Below, one piece after another: positions 7,756-17,549 of a DNA stretch of 64,000 nucleotides; position 1 is the stretch's first letter; the number at the start of each line of letters is the position of its first letter. This DNA comes from Thauera sp. 28. GTDB lineage: Bacteria > Pseudomonadota > Gammaproteobacteria > Burkholderiales > Rhodocyclaceae. The notes under the pieces are model-generated. The model ran no database searches. It saw only the letters and a program-made list of their open reading frames with translations, and was not told the origin of the DNA. A program made the translations under genes and the position numbers. The stretch spans positions 1 through 64,000 of the forward strand of contig NZ_AMXA01000013.1 of assembly GCF_000310145.2 (NCBI RefSeq). Direction: 5' to 3'.

Positions 7756-9615
7756 TTACCGACTTGCCAGGTAACCCCGCCAGCCACCGAAGTGGCTGAT
7801 CTCGGTCGCACCGGCGATGCCTGAGGGCTCGCAGATGAAGCCGATCTCCCAGCGGCCGTCCGCCAGTTCGACCTTGCCGAGCCCGAGCGGGCTCGGGATG
7901 CCGGCCAGGAAGCTGCCGAACTCGGCAGCGGGCAGTTCCCACACCTCCACCTCAATGGCGCACCCGTCTTCGGCCACCCTGACCATCCCCGGGCGCAGCG
8001 GTGGGCCGCCGGCCAGCGCGTAGAGCCGGTAGTGCGGACTGCTGACAGTGCGTTCGAGCAGTCGCGCACCGCGTGTGGTGAGCTGGTGGTTCAGCGGCAG
8101 GCCTTGCAGGTGGGCGCCGCACACGACGATGGCGAGCCGGTCGTGCTGGGCGCGGCCGACGGGGCGGGGGGTGTCGAGCGCGTGCCCCCCGGTGAGCGGC
8201 AGCTCGGCCTGGACGCGCTGGAAAGCGTCGGCGAGCGAGAGCAGGTATTGGTCGGTGAAGGCGCGGCCGAACAGGGTAACGCCCCAGGGCAGCGCGTTCT
8301 TCATTACTGCGCTGGGCACGGCCACGGCCGCGTAGTCGAGCAGGTTCATGAAGTTCGTGTAATGGCCGAGGTCGCTGTTGCGCAGCACCGGTTCGGCTGC
8401 GAGCTCGGCCAGTGTCACCGGGCGACCGATGGTGGGTGTGAGCACGCAGTCGAGCTCGGCGAGCAGTGCGTCACAGCGTGCCTTGTAGGCCTGCAGACGG
8501 TACTGGGCCTCGAAGGTCTGGACTGCGGTCGCGCCTGGTGCCTTGGCGAGCACAGCCCGGATCACCGGTAGCACGGCGTCCGGCGTGCGCTCCATGAGCG
8601 GGCCGACCACACTGTAGCGCTCGGCCACCCAGGGGCCCTCGTAGAGCAGGCGGGCAGCCTCGAGGAAGGGCGTGAAGTCGATCTCCACGGCCTCGCCGCC
8701 GATTGCGCGCAGCCGCTCGATGGCGCTGGCGAACAGCGCCGGCCCCTCCGTGCAGCCGAAGAACTCGAGGTCCGCGGGGCGCGGCACGCCGAAGCGGAAG
8801 GGCAGCGGCGTGCCGAAGGCGGCGGCGTGGTTCCAGGACGGGTTGTGGCGGCTGTAGGGGTCGAGCGCATCAAGGCCAGCGCACAGACCCAGCAGGCGGG
8901 ACGCCTCGCTGGCGGTGGCGGTGAAGAAGGTGACGCAGTCCAGTGTGCGGCAGGCCGGCACGACGCCGGCGGTCGACAGCAGGCCGCGCGAGGGCTTGGT
9001 GCCGACCAGGTTGTTGAACGCGGCCGGCACCCGGCCGGAGCCCGCGGTGTCGGTGCCGAGCGCAAAACTCGCGACGCCAAGGGCAACGGCCAGCGCCGAA
9101 CCGGCACTCGAGCCACCCGCGGGGTAGTCGGGCAGCACCGCATTGCGGCAGGCACCATAGGGTGAGCGGGTGCCGTTGAGCCCGGTGGCGAACTGGTCAA
9201 GGTTGGCCTTGCCGATGGGGATGGCGCCGAGCGCGACGAGGCGCTCGACCACGGTCGCCGAGCGTGCCGGCGTGTAGGCGAACGCCGGGCAGGCTGCCGT
9301 GGTCGGGATGCCGGCAAGGTCGATGTTGTCCTTGATGGCGAAGGGGATGCCGAACAGGGGCAAGTCGGCTGGCGACTGATGCTCGAGCGCGGCGAGGTAG
9401 GGCTCGAGTTCGGCTTCGTCGAGCACGTGGATGAACAGCCGGTACTCCGCGTTGAGCGCGAGCGCGCGGGTGCGCAGCGCGCCGATCAGGCCGCGCGGCT
9501 CGATGCGGCCGTCGCGATAGGCGGCAAGCAGGGCGTCGAGACGCAGGTCGAAGGGGTGGCTGAGGGAATGGCCGAAGGGATCGCCGAGGGCTTGGTCGAA
9601 CTGCGGGGTGTTCAT
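7756..9615 (-). CDS. atzF: Allophanate hydrolase AtzF
   Basis: A 619-residue amidase-signature enzyme that hydrolyses allophanate to two ammonia and two CO2, the last step of guanidine or urea breakdown by the carboxylase route. The Ser-cisSer-Lys triad is recognisable: Lys95 in FAIKDNID, Ser169 in GGSSAGS, and nucleophile Ser193 in DTAGSGR. A C-terminal domain of about 130 residues (from about 480) matches the extra domain of AtzF, which is reported to act after the amidase. The ATG at 9615 overlaps the carboxylase stop as ATGA, so the genes are coupled. Upstream in-frame codons exist but fall inside the carboxylase gene. It is the last gene of the leftward guanidine operon. Confidence 0.95.
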   Translation of the reverse strand: MNTPQFDQALGDPFGHSLSHPFDLRLDALLAAYRDGRIEPRGLIGALRTRALALNAEYRLFIHVLDEAELEPYLAALEHQSPADLPLFGIPFAIKDNIDLAGIPTTAACPAFAYTPARSATVVERLVALGAIPIGKANLDQFATGLNGTRSPYGACRNAVLPDYPAGGSSAGSALAVALGVASFALGTDTAGSGRVPAAFNNLVGTKPSRGLLSTAGVVPACRTLDCVTFFTATASEASRLLGLCAGLDALDPYSRHNPSWNHAAAFGTPLPFRFGVPRPADLEFFGCTEGPALFASAIERLRAIGGEAVEIDFTPFLEAARLLYEGPWVAERYSVVGPLMERTPDAVLPVIRAVLAKAPGATAVQTFEAQYRLQAYKARCDALLAELDCVLTPTIGRPVTLAELAAEPVLRNSDLGHYTNFMNLLDYAAVAVPSAVMKNALPWGVTLFGRAFTDQYLLSLADAFQRVQAELPLTGGHALDTPRPVGRAQHDRLAIVVCGAHLQGLPLNHQLTTRGARLLERTVSSPHYRLYALAGGPPLRPGMVRVAEDGCAIEVEVWELPAAEFGSFLAGIPSPLGLGKVELADGRWEIGFICEPSGIAGATEISHFGGWRGYLASR

Positions 9616-12600
9616 GCTTCCTCCAGGATCAGGACGCGTTGGCCGGCGCGTACCGGCGAGCCGGGCTGCACACGGACCTCTTTGACGATGCCGTCGCGTG
9701 GCGCGGTGAGGGGGATCTCCATCTTCATCGACTCGAGCACGACCAGCGTGTCGCCTGCGCTGACGCGCTGGCCGGCCTCTACCCGGACCTGCCACAGGTT
9801 GCCGGCGATGTGGCTCTCGATACCGTGCTCGCCGTGGCCGAGTGCCGCATCCTCGCCCAGGTCGGGGGCGACGTCCTCAGCCTCGAAATGGGCCTGGCCG
9901 CTGGCGATCCAGCGTTCGCGCTCGGCGTCGAAGGCGGCGCGCTGCTGGGCGCGGAAGGCGGCGATGCCGTCGGCTTCGCGGGCGAGGAAGGCCTGGTAGT
10001 CGGAAAGGCGCAGCGTGCTCGGCTCGATCTCGATCGTGTGGCGGCCGAGCGGGAAGTCGTGGCGGATGCGCAGCAACGCCTCGGCCGACACCGGGTGGAA
10101 GCGGATCTGGTCGAAGAAGCGCAGCAGCCAGGGCTTGCCGTCGAAGGCCGCCACCTGGCGGTAGCGGTTCCACATCTGCAGCGTGCGGCCGACGAACTGA
10201 TAGCCGCCCGGCCCTTCCATGCCGTAGATGCATAGATAGGCGCCACCGATGCCGACCGAGTTCTCGGCGGTCCAGGTGCGCGCCGGGTTGTACTTGGTGG
10301 TGACCAGGCGGTGACGCGGGTCGAGCGGCGTGGCCACCGGCGCACCCAGGTAAACGTCGCCCAGGCCCATCACCAGATAGCTCGCCTCGAACACCGCGCG
10401 CTGCACTGCGTCGAGATCGGGCAGGTCGTTGATGCGGCGGATGAACTCGAGGTTGCTCGGGCACCAGGGGGCGTCCTTGCGCACCGTGGTCATGTATTTC
10501 TCGATCGCCAGGCGGCAGGCGGGGTCATCCCAGGACAGCGGCAGATGCACGATGCGCGAGGGCACTTCCAGATCGTCCTGGGCGCAAACGCCCGCCCAGA
10601 GTGCTGCGATGCGTTCGAGCAGTTCGGCCAGCGGCAGGGTCTCCGGCCGGTAGTGCAGTTGCAGTGAGCGGATGCCGGGGGTGAGATCGACCAGGCCGTC
10701 CAGCCCAAGGGCCTCGATCGCCTGCATCAGCGCGTGGGCGCGGAAGCGCAGCACGAGGTCGAGTTCGGCCGGGCCGATCTCCAGCAGCAGGTGGGTGTCG
10801 CCGGAAAGGCGCGCCACCAGCCGGGTGTCGGCTTCGCCGAGTTCGAGCACGATGGGCGAAGCGGGCGTGATGGGCGCGCTATATGCCGGGTAGGGCTGGG
10901 CGAGGGTGTGCGCCTCGGCCTGCCGGGCACCCGCGAGCTCACGAGCAGTAGCGAGTGCCACCGGCACGAAGCGCAGCTTGTCGCCGGCCTTCAGCTGGCC
11001 GAGCTGCCACAGGTCGGCCTCGATCACCGTCACCGGGCAGACGAAGCCGCCCAGGCTGGGGCCGTCGGGGCCGAGGATGACCGGCATGTCGCCGGTGAAG
11101 TCCACCGCGCCGACCGCGTAGGGGTTGTCGTGGATGTTGGACGGGTGCAGCCCGGCCTCGCCGCCGCTGTCGCGTGCCCATTCCGGCTTGGGGCCGATCA
11201 GGCGCACGCCGGTGCGGCTGGAGTTGAAATGCACCTCCCAGTCGGTGGCGAAGAAGCGCTCGATGTAGGCTGGGCTGAAGTACTCGGGCGCGCCGTGCGG
11301 ACCGTAGATCACGCGTAGCTCGCGTATGGCCGGCAGGGCCGGGGTCAGCGTGGCGGGCAGGCTGCTGCCGGCGGCGGACTCGCTCAGCGGGAGCAGGTGC
11401 AGTACGTCGCCGCCGCGCAGCGCGCGGCCGCCATGGCCGCCGAACTGGCCGAGGGTGAAGGTGCTTTGGCTACCCAGGTAAGCCGGCACGTCGAGGCTAC
11501 CGCGCACGCACAGGTAGCTGCGGGTGCCGCTGCCGGCGATGGTGCCGAAGACCAGGCGGCTGCCGGCCGGAATGAAGATGGCCGTGTTCATCGGTTGCGG
11601 CTGGTCATCGAGGGCGAGCGGAATGTCCGCGCCGGTGACTGCCACCACGGCATCGCAGTTGAAGCGCAGCACCGGCCCACTCATGGTGATTTCGAGCGCA
11701 GCGGCGCCTTCCGGATTGCCAAGCAGGCGGTTACCCAGGCGCAGGGCGCGGTCGTCCATCGGACCGGAGGGAGGCACTCCCACGGCCCAGTAGCCCAGCC
11801 GCCCCGGCCAGTCCTGTACCGTGGTCTGGGTGCCGGCAGTGATGAACTCGATGCTGTGGCTGCGGTAGCGCAGGCCCTCCAGGCACCGCGTCCACGGCTG
11901 GCCGCTGGCAAAAGGCGCATCGGCGAGGATCTGGCGCAGGTAGTCGCGGTTTGTCTCGACACCATACAGGCGGCTGGAGGCGAGTGCCTCGTCCAGGCCA
12001 GCGATGGCCGCCTTGCGGTCGTCGGCGTGGGTGATCAGCTTGGCGATCATGGGATCGAAGTACGGCGGGATCTCGCAGCCGGCCTCCACCCAGGTGTCGA
12101 TGCGCAGCGCCTGGCCGTCGGCGGGCGGAAAGGCCACCGCCGTCAGCAGGCCGGGGCAGGGCTGAAAGTCGCGGCCCGGGTCTTCGGCGTACAGTCGCGC
12201 CTGGATGGCGTGGCCGCGCGGCCGCAGGCCGGCCGCAAGCTCGGCCAGCGGCGGCAGTTCGCCGGCGGCGAGTTGCACCATCCACGCCACCAGGTCCACA
12301 CCCCAGACTTGCTCGGTGACGCCATGTTCCACCTGCAGGCGGGTGTTCACCTCGAGGAAGTAGAAGGCGCCGGCCGCGCTGTCGTACACGAATTCCACCG
12401 TGCCGGCTGAGCGATAGTTCACCGCGCGTGCCAGTCGCACCGCGGCTTCGCACAGCGCCTCGGCCGTGCCTGCAGGCAGGTTCGGCGCCGGTGTTTCTTC
12501 CAGCACCTTCTGGTTGCGGCGTTGCACCGAGCAGTCGCGAACGCCGAGCGCGATCACTTCGCCAGCGCCGTCGCCGAACACCTGCACTTCCAGGTGGCGG

Positions 12601-13214
12601 GCGCGTTCGATGTATTTCTCGATGAAAACCCCGGCGTCGGAGAAGTTGTTCTCGCCCAGGCGGCGCACCGCGTCGAACTGCTGCGCGAGCTCAGCGGCGT
12701 CCCAGCACACGCGCATGCCGATGCCACCGCCGCCCGCGGTGCTCTTGAGCATGACCGGGTAGCCGACGGTGGCGGCGGCGGCGAGGGCCTCGTCCACCGA
12801 GGCGAGCAGACCGGTGCCTTCGAGCATGGGCACGCCATGGGTCTTGGCCAGCGCGCGTGCGGTGTGCTTGAGGCCGAACACCCGCAGTTGTTCGGGGGTG
12901 GGGCCGATGAAGGCGATGCCGGCAGCCTCGCAGCGTTCGGCGAAGGCGGCGTTCTCTGACAGAAAGCCGTAGCCGGGGTGGATGGCGCCGACGCCGCGCT
13001 CAAGGGCGATGGCGAGGAGCTTGTCCACCGCAAGATAGGTCTGCGCCGCCGCGCCTTCACCCAGGCTGTGGGCCTCGTCGGCTTCGATCAGATGGCGGCT
13101 GGCGGCGTCGGCTTCGGAATACACCGCCACCCCGGTCGTGCCCAGGGCCTTGAGGGTGCGCAGGATGCGGCAGGCAATCGCGCCGCGGTTGGCGATCAGG
13201 ACTTTGTCGAACAT
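9612..13214 (-). CDS. Guanidine/urea-type biotin-dependent carboxylase
   Basis: A 1200-residue multidomain carboxylase. Residues 1-450 are a biotin carboxylase (FDKVLIANRGAIACRI start, ATP-grasp region with KSTAGGGGIGMR). About 470-1000 carry the KipI/KipA-like carboxyltransferase domains. The C-terminus is a biotin carrier domain with Lys1164 in ESMKMEI. Annotation pipelines would call it urea carboxylase. The guanidine-I riboswitch and the two UAAP genes in the same operon argue that its physiological substrate is guanidine, which it would carboxylate to carboxyguanidine. The ATG at 13214 gives the family's N-terminus. Allophanate hydrolase is a separate downstream gene here, not fused as in fungal urea amidolyase. 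Confidence 0.9.
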   Translation of the reverse strand: MFDKVLIANRGAIACRILRTLKALGTTGVAVYSEADAASRHLIEADEAHSLGEGAAAQTYLAVDKLLAIALERGVGAIHPGYGFLSENAAFAERCEAAGIAFIGPTPEQLRVFGLKHTARALAKTHGVPMLEGTGLLASVDEALAAAATVGYPVMLKSTAGGGGIGMRVCWDAAELAQQFDAVRRLGENNFSDAGVFIEKYIERARHLEVQVFGDGAGEVIALGVRDCSVQRRNQKVLEETPAPNLPAGTAEALCEAAVRLARAVNYRSAGTVEFVYDSAAGAFYFLEVNTRLQVEHGVTEQVWGVDLVAWMVQLAAGELPPLAELAAGLRPRGHAIQARLYAEDPGRDFQPCPGLLTAVAFPPADGQALRIDTWVEAGCEIPPYFDPMIAKLITHADDRKAAIAGLDEALASSRLYGVETNRDYLRQILADAPFASGQPWTRCLEGLRYRSHSIEFITAGTQTTVQDWPGRLGYWAVGVPPSGPMDDRALRLGNRLLGNPEGAAALEITMSGPVLRFNCDAVVAVTGADIPLALDDQPQPMNTAIFIPAGSRLVFGTIAGSGTRSYLCVRGSLDVPAYLGSQSTFTLGQFGGHGGRALRGGDVLHLLPLSESAAGSSLPATLTPALPAIRELRVIYGPHGAPEYFSPAYIERFFATDWEVHFNSSRTGVRLIGPKPEWARDSGGEAGLHPSNIHDNPYAVGAVDFTGDMPVILGPDGPSLGGFVCPVTVIEADLWQLGQLKAGDKLRFVPVALATARELAGARQAEAHTLAQPYPAYSAPITPASPIVLELGEADTRLVARLSGDTHLLLEIGPAELDLVLRFRAHALMQAIEALGLDGLVDLTPGIRSLQLHYRPETLPLAELLERIAALWAGVCAQDDLEVPSRIVHLPLSWDDPACRLAIEKYMTTVRKDAPWCPSNLEFIRRINDLPDLDAVQRAVFEASYLVMGLGDVYLGAPVATPLDPRHRLVTTKYNPARTWTAENSVGIGGAYLCIYGMEGPGGYQFVGRTLQMWNRYRQVAAFDGKPWLLRFFDQIRFHPVSAEALLRIRHDFPLGRHTIEIEPSTLRLSDYQAFLAREADGIAAFRAQQRAAFDAERERWIASGQAHFEAEDVAPDLGEDAALGHGEHGIESHIAGNLWQVRVEAGQRVSAGDTLVVLESMKMEIPLTAPRDGIVKEVRVQPGSPVRAGQRVLILEEA

Positions 13215-13268
13215 GGTTTCACCCGATGGAGTCGAGCTGCGGCGGGTCGTCCCGCCCGGATCGGTGCC

Positions 13269-13286
13269 GCGGGGGTCGTCCCCCGT
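13269..13286. other. Hairpin between UAAP2 and carboxylase genes
   Basis: CGGGGG-TCGT-CCCCCG forms a compact hairpin in the 95-bp gap inside the guanidine operon. It may stabilise or process the mRNA. There is no T tract, so it is not an obvious terminator. Confidence 0.3.
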
Positions 13287-13309
13287 GGGGCTGCAGGCAG
13301 CCAGGGGTG

Positions 13310-13960
13310 TCAGCGCGCGGCGGCGTCCCAGATCAGGACTTCGGCCGGGGTGGGGTTGTAGCCGTTGCACGGGTTGTTCAACTGCGGACAGTTGGAAATC
13401 AGCACGATCACGTCCATCTCGGCGCGCAGTTCCACATACTTGCCGGCGGCGGAGATGCCGTCTTCGAAGCTCAGCCCGCCTTCCGGCGTGACCGGCACGT
13501 TCATGAAGAAGTTGATGTTGGCACCGATGTCGCCCTTGTCCAGACGGCCGTCATGCAGGCAACCGCACAGGAAGTTGTCGCGGCAGGCGTGCATGTGCAG
13601 CTTGTCGAGCGCGTAGCGCACGGTGTTGCTCTCCTGCGCGCAGGCGCCACCCAGGGTGTCGTGGCGACCGCAGGTGTCGGCGACGATGGTCAGCAGCGGC
13701 TTGCCCAGGTTGGAGTACAGCACCGTGCCGGTACTCAGGTAGATGCTGGCCTGGCGGCGCAGGGTGCGCTGGGGGTCGTAGCGCTCGCGCGGGTTGGCCG
13801 CGCTGTAGAACAGGGTGTCGACGGCCTGGTTGCCCTCCAGGTCGAGTAGGCGGATGGTCTGGCCGGCCTTGACTTCGCCGACCCAGGGCTCGCCGGCGGG
13901 GATCAGGTGACGGGCGACGGCGGTTTCAGGAGTGAGTGCGCTGGCGGTGAGTGTGCTCAT
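13310..13960 (-). CDS. Carboxyguanidine deiminase-type subunit (UAAP2 family)
   Basis: A 216-residue protein of the urea carboxylase-associated protein 2 (DUF1989) family. It shares the [11 protein letters not shown] and conserved Cys/His segments ([27 protein letters not shown]) with its partner gene just upstream. Published work on this family describes the two proteins as subunits of carboxyguanidine deiminase (CgdA/CgdB), which converts the product of guanidine carboxylase to allophanate. I do not assign which subunit is A or B. The start at 13960 leaves 11 bases to the end of the UAAP1 gene. The longer open frame extending upstream merely runs over UAAP1. Confidence 0.88.
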   Translation of the reverse strand: MSTLTASALTPETAVARHLIPAGEPWVGEVKAGQTIRLLDLEGNQAVDTLFYSAANPRERYDPQRTLRRQASIYLSTGTVLYSNLGKPLLTIVADTCGRHDTLGGACAQESNTVRYALDKLHMHACRDNFLCGCLHDGRLDKGDIGANINFFMNVPVTPEGGLSFEDGISAAGKYVELRAEMDVIVLISNCPQLNNPCNGYNPTPAEVLIWDAAAR

Positions 13961-13971
13961 GGTGGCGGCCC

Positions 13972-14715
13972 TCACAGGTAGAGGTTTTCGGTGTTGATGA
14001 AGCCGCGCACGTTCTCCGGGCGCGAGGTCCGGCAGTGCTCGGCAATGGCCGGGTCGGCCTGCATCCAGCTCAGGCGTACCGGCCTGGGCGCGTAGTCCGG
14101 CGATGGATCCATCGGATGCTGCAGGGCGGTCATCACCACCAGCGTGTCCATCGGCGCGTACAGCTCGATATGGTCGCCGGGCTTGCTGTTGCCGGGCACG
14201 AAGTGCATGCCGCCCGCCGCATCCACGCTGACGCGGGAGAACAGGTTCAGCACCATCAGCAAGTCCTCCAGCCCCATCCCCCATTTGCCCAGCTCCACCA
14301 GCAGGTTGTCGGTGCCGTTGCGGTGGCAGGCGTTGCGCAGCGTCTGGTAGGGGCCATCGCCGTACTTCGCGCGCACTTCGTCGGCATTGAGCACGCCGCC
14401 CAGGCTGTCGCTCCAGCCCGTGGTGTCGGCGGTGATGGCCGCCAGCACGCGGCCCATGTCCGAGTACAGGCAATGGCCGCGGGTGAGTTTGGCGGTGTGC
14501 TGGCACTTGAGCGAGTCGGGCAGGTTCAGGCGTTCGGTTTTCTCGAAAGCGTTGAACAGCAGCATGCTGACGTTGGCGCCGCCCTCGATATCGGTGAGGC
14601 GCAGCAGCCGGCCGCGGCGCAGGATGAAGGAGCGGTGGCCGCCACCGGGCAGGACTTCCTCGTGCAGCGCGGGGTAGGGCAGCGGGCTGGCGTGGGGCGT
14701 GAGCGTGTTGGTCAT
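13972..14715 (-). CDS. Carboxyguanidine deiminase-type subunit (UAAP1 family)
   Basis: A 247-residue protein of the urea carboxylase-associated protein 1 (DUF1989) family, related to the next gene. Matching segments are [42 protein letters not shown] and [19 protein letters not shown]. It presumably pairs with UAAP2 to form the deiminase that releases ammonia from carboxyguanidine. It follows the transporter ATPase gene after 10 bases, tying uptake to catabolism in one transcript. Confidence 0.88.
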   Translation of the reverse strand: MTNTLTPHASPLPYPALHEEVLPGGGHRSFILRRGRLLRLTDIEGGANVSMLLFNAFEKTERLNLPDSLKCQHTAKLTRGHCLYSDMGRVLAAITADTTGWSDSLGGVLNADEVRAKYGDGPYQTLRNACHRNGTDNLLVELGKWGMGLEDLLMVLNLFSRVSVDAAGGMHFVPGNSKPGDHIELYAPMDTLVVMTALQHPMDPSPDYAPRPVRLSWMQADPAIAEHCRTSRPENVRGFINTENLYL

Positions 14716-14725
14716 GGGGAACTCG

Positions 14726-15514
14726 TCATGCGGTCTTGAGCGCGCCGGTCACATGGGCGGGCAGCGCGGCGACGGCCTCGCGGGTGGCGCGGCGGTCGAG
14801 GTTGAGGGGGAGGTCGTAGGTGATGCGGGCGCCGTAGGCGCCGGGTGCCTGCGGGTCGTTGCGCACCTTGTCGAACACCAGCAGGCGGGTGCCGAGGGTG
14901 AAGCCCTCGGACAGGTCATGAGTGACCATCAGCACGGTGAGCCCCGTCTCCTGCCAGAGCTCGAGCAGCAGCGCGTGCATGTCCTTGCGGATGCCGGGGT
15001 CGAGCGCCCCGAAGGGCTCGTCCAGCAGCAGCATGCGCGGCTTCATGATCAGCGCCTGGGCAATCGCCAGGCGCTGCTGCATGCCGCCGGACAGCTGGCT
15101 GGGGTACTTGTCGAGCGCGTGGTCGAGGCCGACGCGGCGCAGCAGCTGCGCGGCCTGCGTGCGCGCCTCGGCCTTGGCGCGGCCGAACAGGCGACCAAGC
15201 AAGGGGGCGCGCGGCAACTCCAGCCCGAGGGCGACGTTGTCGAGCACGCTCAGGTGCGGCAGGACCGAGTAGCGCTGGAAGACGATGCCGCGGCTGGGGT
15301 CGGGTTCGGCCACCAGGGGCTTGTCGTCGAGCAGGATCTGGCCCCTGTGCGGGCGCTCCTGGCCGAGCAGCATGCGCAGGAAGGTGGACTTGCCGCAGCC
15401 GGAGGCACCGACCAGGGCGCAGAACTCGCCCTGGTCGATGTCCAGGCGCAGATTTTCGAGCACCGTCTGGTCGCCATACTGCTGCCAGACATTGCGGACC
15501 TGGATGAAGCTCAT
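14726..15514 (-). CDS. ABC transporter ATP-binding protein, guanidine operon
   Basis: A 262-residue ATPase of the nitrate/sulfonate/taurine (NitT/TauT) type. Walker A is GASGCGKST, the signature is LSGGMQQRLAIAQAL, and Walker B is RMLLLDEPFGALD. It energises import of the substrate recognised by the binding protein three genes upstream, inferred to be guanidine or a related nitrogen compound. Its ATG overlaps the permease stop as ATGA. The C-terminal 30 residues (after the H-loop region VTHDLSEG) are longer than in minimal NitT ATPases but typical of the urea carboxylase-linked set. Confidence 0.9.
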   Translation of the reverse strand: MSFIQVRNVWQQYGDQTVLENLRLDIDQGEFCALVGASGCGKSTFLRMLLGQERPHRGQILLDDKPLVAEPDPSRGIVFQRYSVLPHLSVLDNVALGLELPRAPLLGRLFGRAKAEARTQAAQLLRRVGLDHALDKYPSQLSGGMQQRLAIAQALIMKPRMLLLDEPFGALDPGIRKDMHALLLELWQETGLTVLMVTHDLSEGFTLGTRLLVFDKVRNDPQAPGAYGARITYDLPLNLDRRATREAVAALPAHVTGALKTA

Positions 15515-16326
15515 GCTCGACCTCCTTCGTACCAGGGGAAGGCGGCACGGGTCAGACGCTTCAGGCCGAGATCCATCAGCCAGGCGAGCAGCGTGATCCA
15601 TGCCACGTAGGGCAGGATCACGTCCATGGCCAGGTAGCGGCGGACGAGGAAGATGCGGTAGCCGAGGCCGTCGGTGGAGGCGATCGCCTCGGCGGCGATC
15701 AGGAACAGCCATGCAGAACCGAGCGCCAGCTGCAGCGCGATCAGCAGGCGCGGCAGCAATTGCGGTAGCACCACGCGCAGGATCAGCGTCCAGGTGTTGG
15801 CGCCCAGGGTCTGGGCCTTGATCAGCAGCTCGGCGGGGATCTCTCGCGCACGCTGTTCGAGGTCGCGGGCGATCACCGGGGTGATGCCGAGCACGATCAG
15901 CATTACCTTGGATAGCTCGTCCAGGCCGAACACGATGAACAGCACCGGCAGGATGGCCAGCGGTGGAATCATGGACACCACGGTGAGCAGCGGCGACAGC
16001 GCGGCGCCGAACAGCGGTAGGCTGCCGGCGAGGATGCCCAGGCTGAGGCCGAGTGCAGCAGCAATGGCCAGCCCCATGGCGAGCCGCTTCAGGCTCGCGG
16101 CCGTGTCGTCCCACAGCAGGTAGCGGCCGCTGCGCGGATCCTCCTTGAAGGCCATGCGCTCGACAGCGTCGGCCATCTGCACCACGCTGGGCAGCAGCTT
16201 GTCCTGCGGGTTCTCGGCCAGGCGTGCGGCCGAGCCGGCGAGGTAGGCGACCAGCAGCAGGGCGAAGGGCAGCATCGCCAGGCTGATCCGCCAGCTGGGG
16301 CCGGGTTTTCGGTTGATCAGGCGCAT
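15511..16326 (-). CDS. ABC transporter permease, guanidine operon
   Basis: A 271-residue inner-membrane permease with about six hydrophobic segments, the first at residues 15-35. The cytoplasmic coupling loop is recognisable around AQTLGANTWTLILRVVLPQLLP (the EAA loop of NitT/TauT permeases). The ATG at 16326 was chosen because GGAG lies 7 bases upstream and it gives the family's N-terminus; the longer frame adds a Pro/Arg-rich stretch. Its stop overlaps the ATPase start. It forms the channel for the uptake system of this operon. Confidence 0.9.
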   Translation of the reverse strand: MRLINRKPGPSWRISLAMLPFALLLVAYLAGSAARLAENPQDKLLPSVVQMADAVERMAFKEDPRSGRYLLWDDTAASLKRLAMGLAIAAALGLSLGILAGSLPLFGAALSPLLTVVSMIPPLAILPVLFIVFGLDELSKVMLIVLGITPVIARDLEQRAREIPAELLIKAQTLGANTWTLILRVVLPQLLPRLLIALQLALGSAWLFLIAAEAIASTDGLGYRIFLVRRYLAMDVILPYVAWITLLAWLMDLGLKRLTRAAFPWYEGGRA

Positions 16327-16423
16327 CGGGGGCTCCGTGGCTCCAAGGCTAGGGGGCGGCCGCCGCCTGTGCCATGCAGCCGGGGCTGCAGGCACGCGGG
16401 GCAAGCGTGCCGGGGCGGAAGCG

Positions 16424-17500
16424 TTAGTCGAGCTTGCCGTCGGCGGCCATCCGCATGTAGGTCGGGTCGAAGCGCAGCTTCACGTTGGCGGCGTTGCCGG
16501 TGGTGCCGCCAGGGAAGCTCATGCCCACTGCGTCGGCGCTGCGCGCGCCCTCGCCGAGCAGGCCGTGTTTGAAGCTGAACTCGGCGACCTTGGTCATGGT
16601 TGCCGGCAGCGCCGCGCTTTCGGTGAAGGCCAACGCCTCGGCGGCGGAGTAGAACATGCGGGTGGCGGCGAGTTGGGCTTCATAGCCGGCGAGGTCGGTG
16701 CCCGCCGCTGCGGCCATATGGGTGCGCGCCGCCTCCCCGGCGGGGGTGTCGGCACTCATGACCGACATGACCTCGTACCAGGCGCCGGCCAACGCCTTGC
16801 CAAGAGCCGGGTTGTCGCCCAGGGTGCGGGTATTGACCACCATCAGGTCGATGATCTCGCCGGGGATCTGGCTGGAGTCGAACACCTTGCTGACCTTGGG
16901 CATGGCGGTGACCTCGGCGAGCAACGGGTTCCAGGTCGCCACCGCCTGTACCCCCGAGGTGGCGAAGGCGGCTACCAGGTCGGCATCGGAGGTGTTGACC
17001 ACCTTGATGTCGCGCTCGCTCAGCCCGACGGACTCGAGCCCGCGGGCGAGCAGGTAGTGAGAGACCGAGAGCTCGACCAGGTTGACCGGCAGGCCCTTCA
17101 GATCGGCCAGTGTCTTGCCCTCGCCCTTGAGCACGATGCCATCGTTGCCGTTGGAGAAGTCGCCGACGATCAGCGCGGTGGAGTCGACGCCGCCTGCGGC
17201 CGGGATCGTCAGTGCATCCATGTTGGTCATGGCGCAAGCGTCGAAGCCGCCCGCGGTGTACTGGTTGATCGACTCGATGTAGTCGTTGACCTGAACGACG
17301 TCGACCTTGATGCCGTATTTGTCCGCCCACTTGGCCATGATGCCGCTCGAGGCCGCGTATTCCCAGGGCATCCAGCCAGCGTAGATCGTCCAGCACACCT
17401 TGAAGCTGGATTTGGGCGCGGCCTGGGCGGGCGTTGCCACGGCGAGGGACAGCGTAAGCGCAGCCGCTGCGGCTGCTGCAAGGGTGCGGAACTGGGTCAT
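16424..17500 (-). CDS. ABC transporter periplasmic substrate-binding protein, guanidine operon
   Basis: A 358-residue secreted binding protein with a clear signal peptide (hydrophobic run to about 22, cleavage after TPAQA). The mature part has the NitT/TauT binding-protein fold, with CWTIYAGWMPWEYA and GGFDACAMTNMDAL near the ligand pocket. It is the first gene of the operon and has a GGAGG ribosome site 6-10 bases before the ATG. The guanidine-I riboswitch occupies its leader. The ligand is inferred from operon content (guanidine or a close relative) and could instead be a guanidine-yielding compound. Confidence 0.9.
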   Translation of the reverse strand: MTQFRTLAAAAAAALTLSLAVATPAQAAPKSSFKVCWTIYAGWMPWEYAASSGIMAKWADKYGIKVDVVQVNDYIESINQYTAGGFDACAMTNMDALTIPAAGGVDSTALIVGDFSNGNDGIVLKGEGKTLADLKGLPVNLVELSVSHYLLARGLESVGLSERDIKVVNTSDADLVAAFATSGVQAVATWNPLLAEVTAMPKVSKVFDSSQIPGEIIDLMVVNTRTLGDNPALGKALAGAWYEVMSVMSADTPAGEAARTHMAAAAGTDLAGYEAQLAATRMFYSAAEALAFTESAALPATMTKVAEFSFKHGLLGEGARSADAVGMSFPGGTTGNAANVKLRFDPTYMRMAADGKLD

Positions 17501-17549
17501 GAGAACCTCCGTGCGGTTATCGGGTCGGGCGGGAGCGGCACATCACCGG

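Noticed and set aside
9616-9795. 60-residue N-terminal extension of allophanate hydrolase
   Set aside because: It overlaps the biotin-carrier end of the carboxylase in another frame, and the ATG at 9615 gives the normal family start with ATGA coupling.
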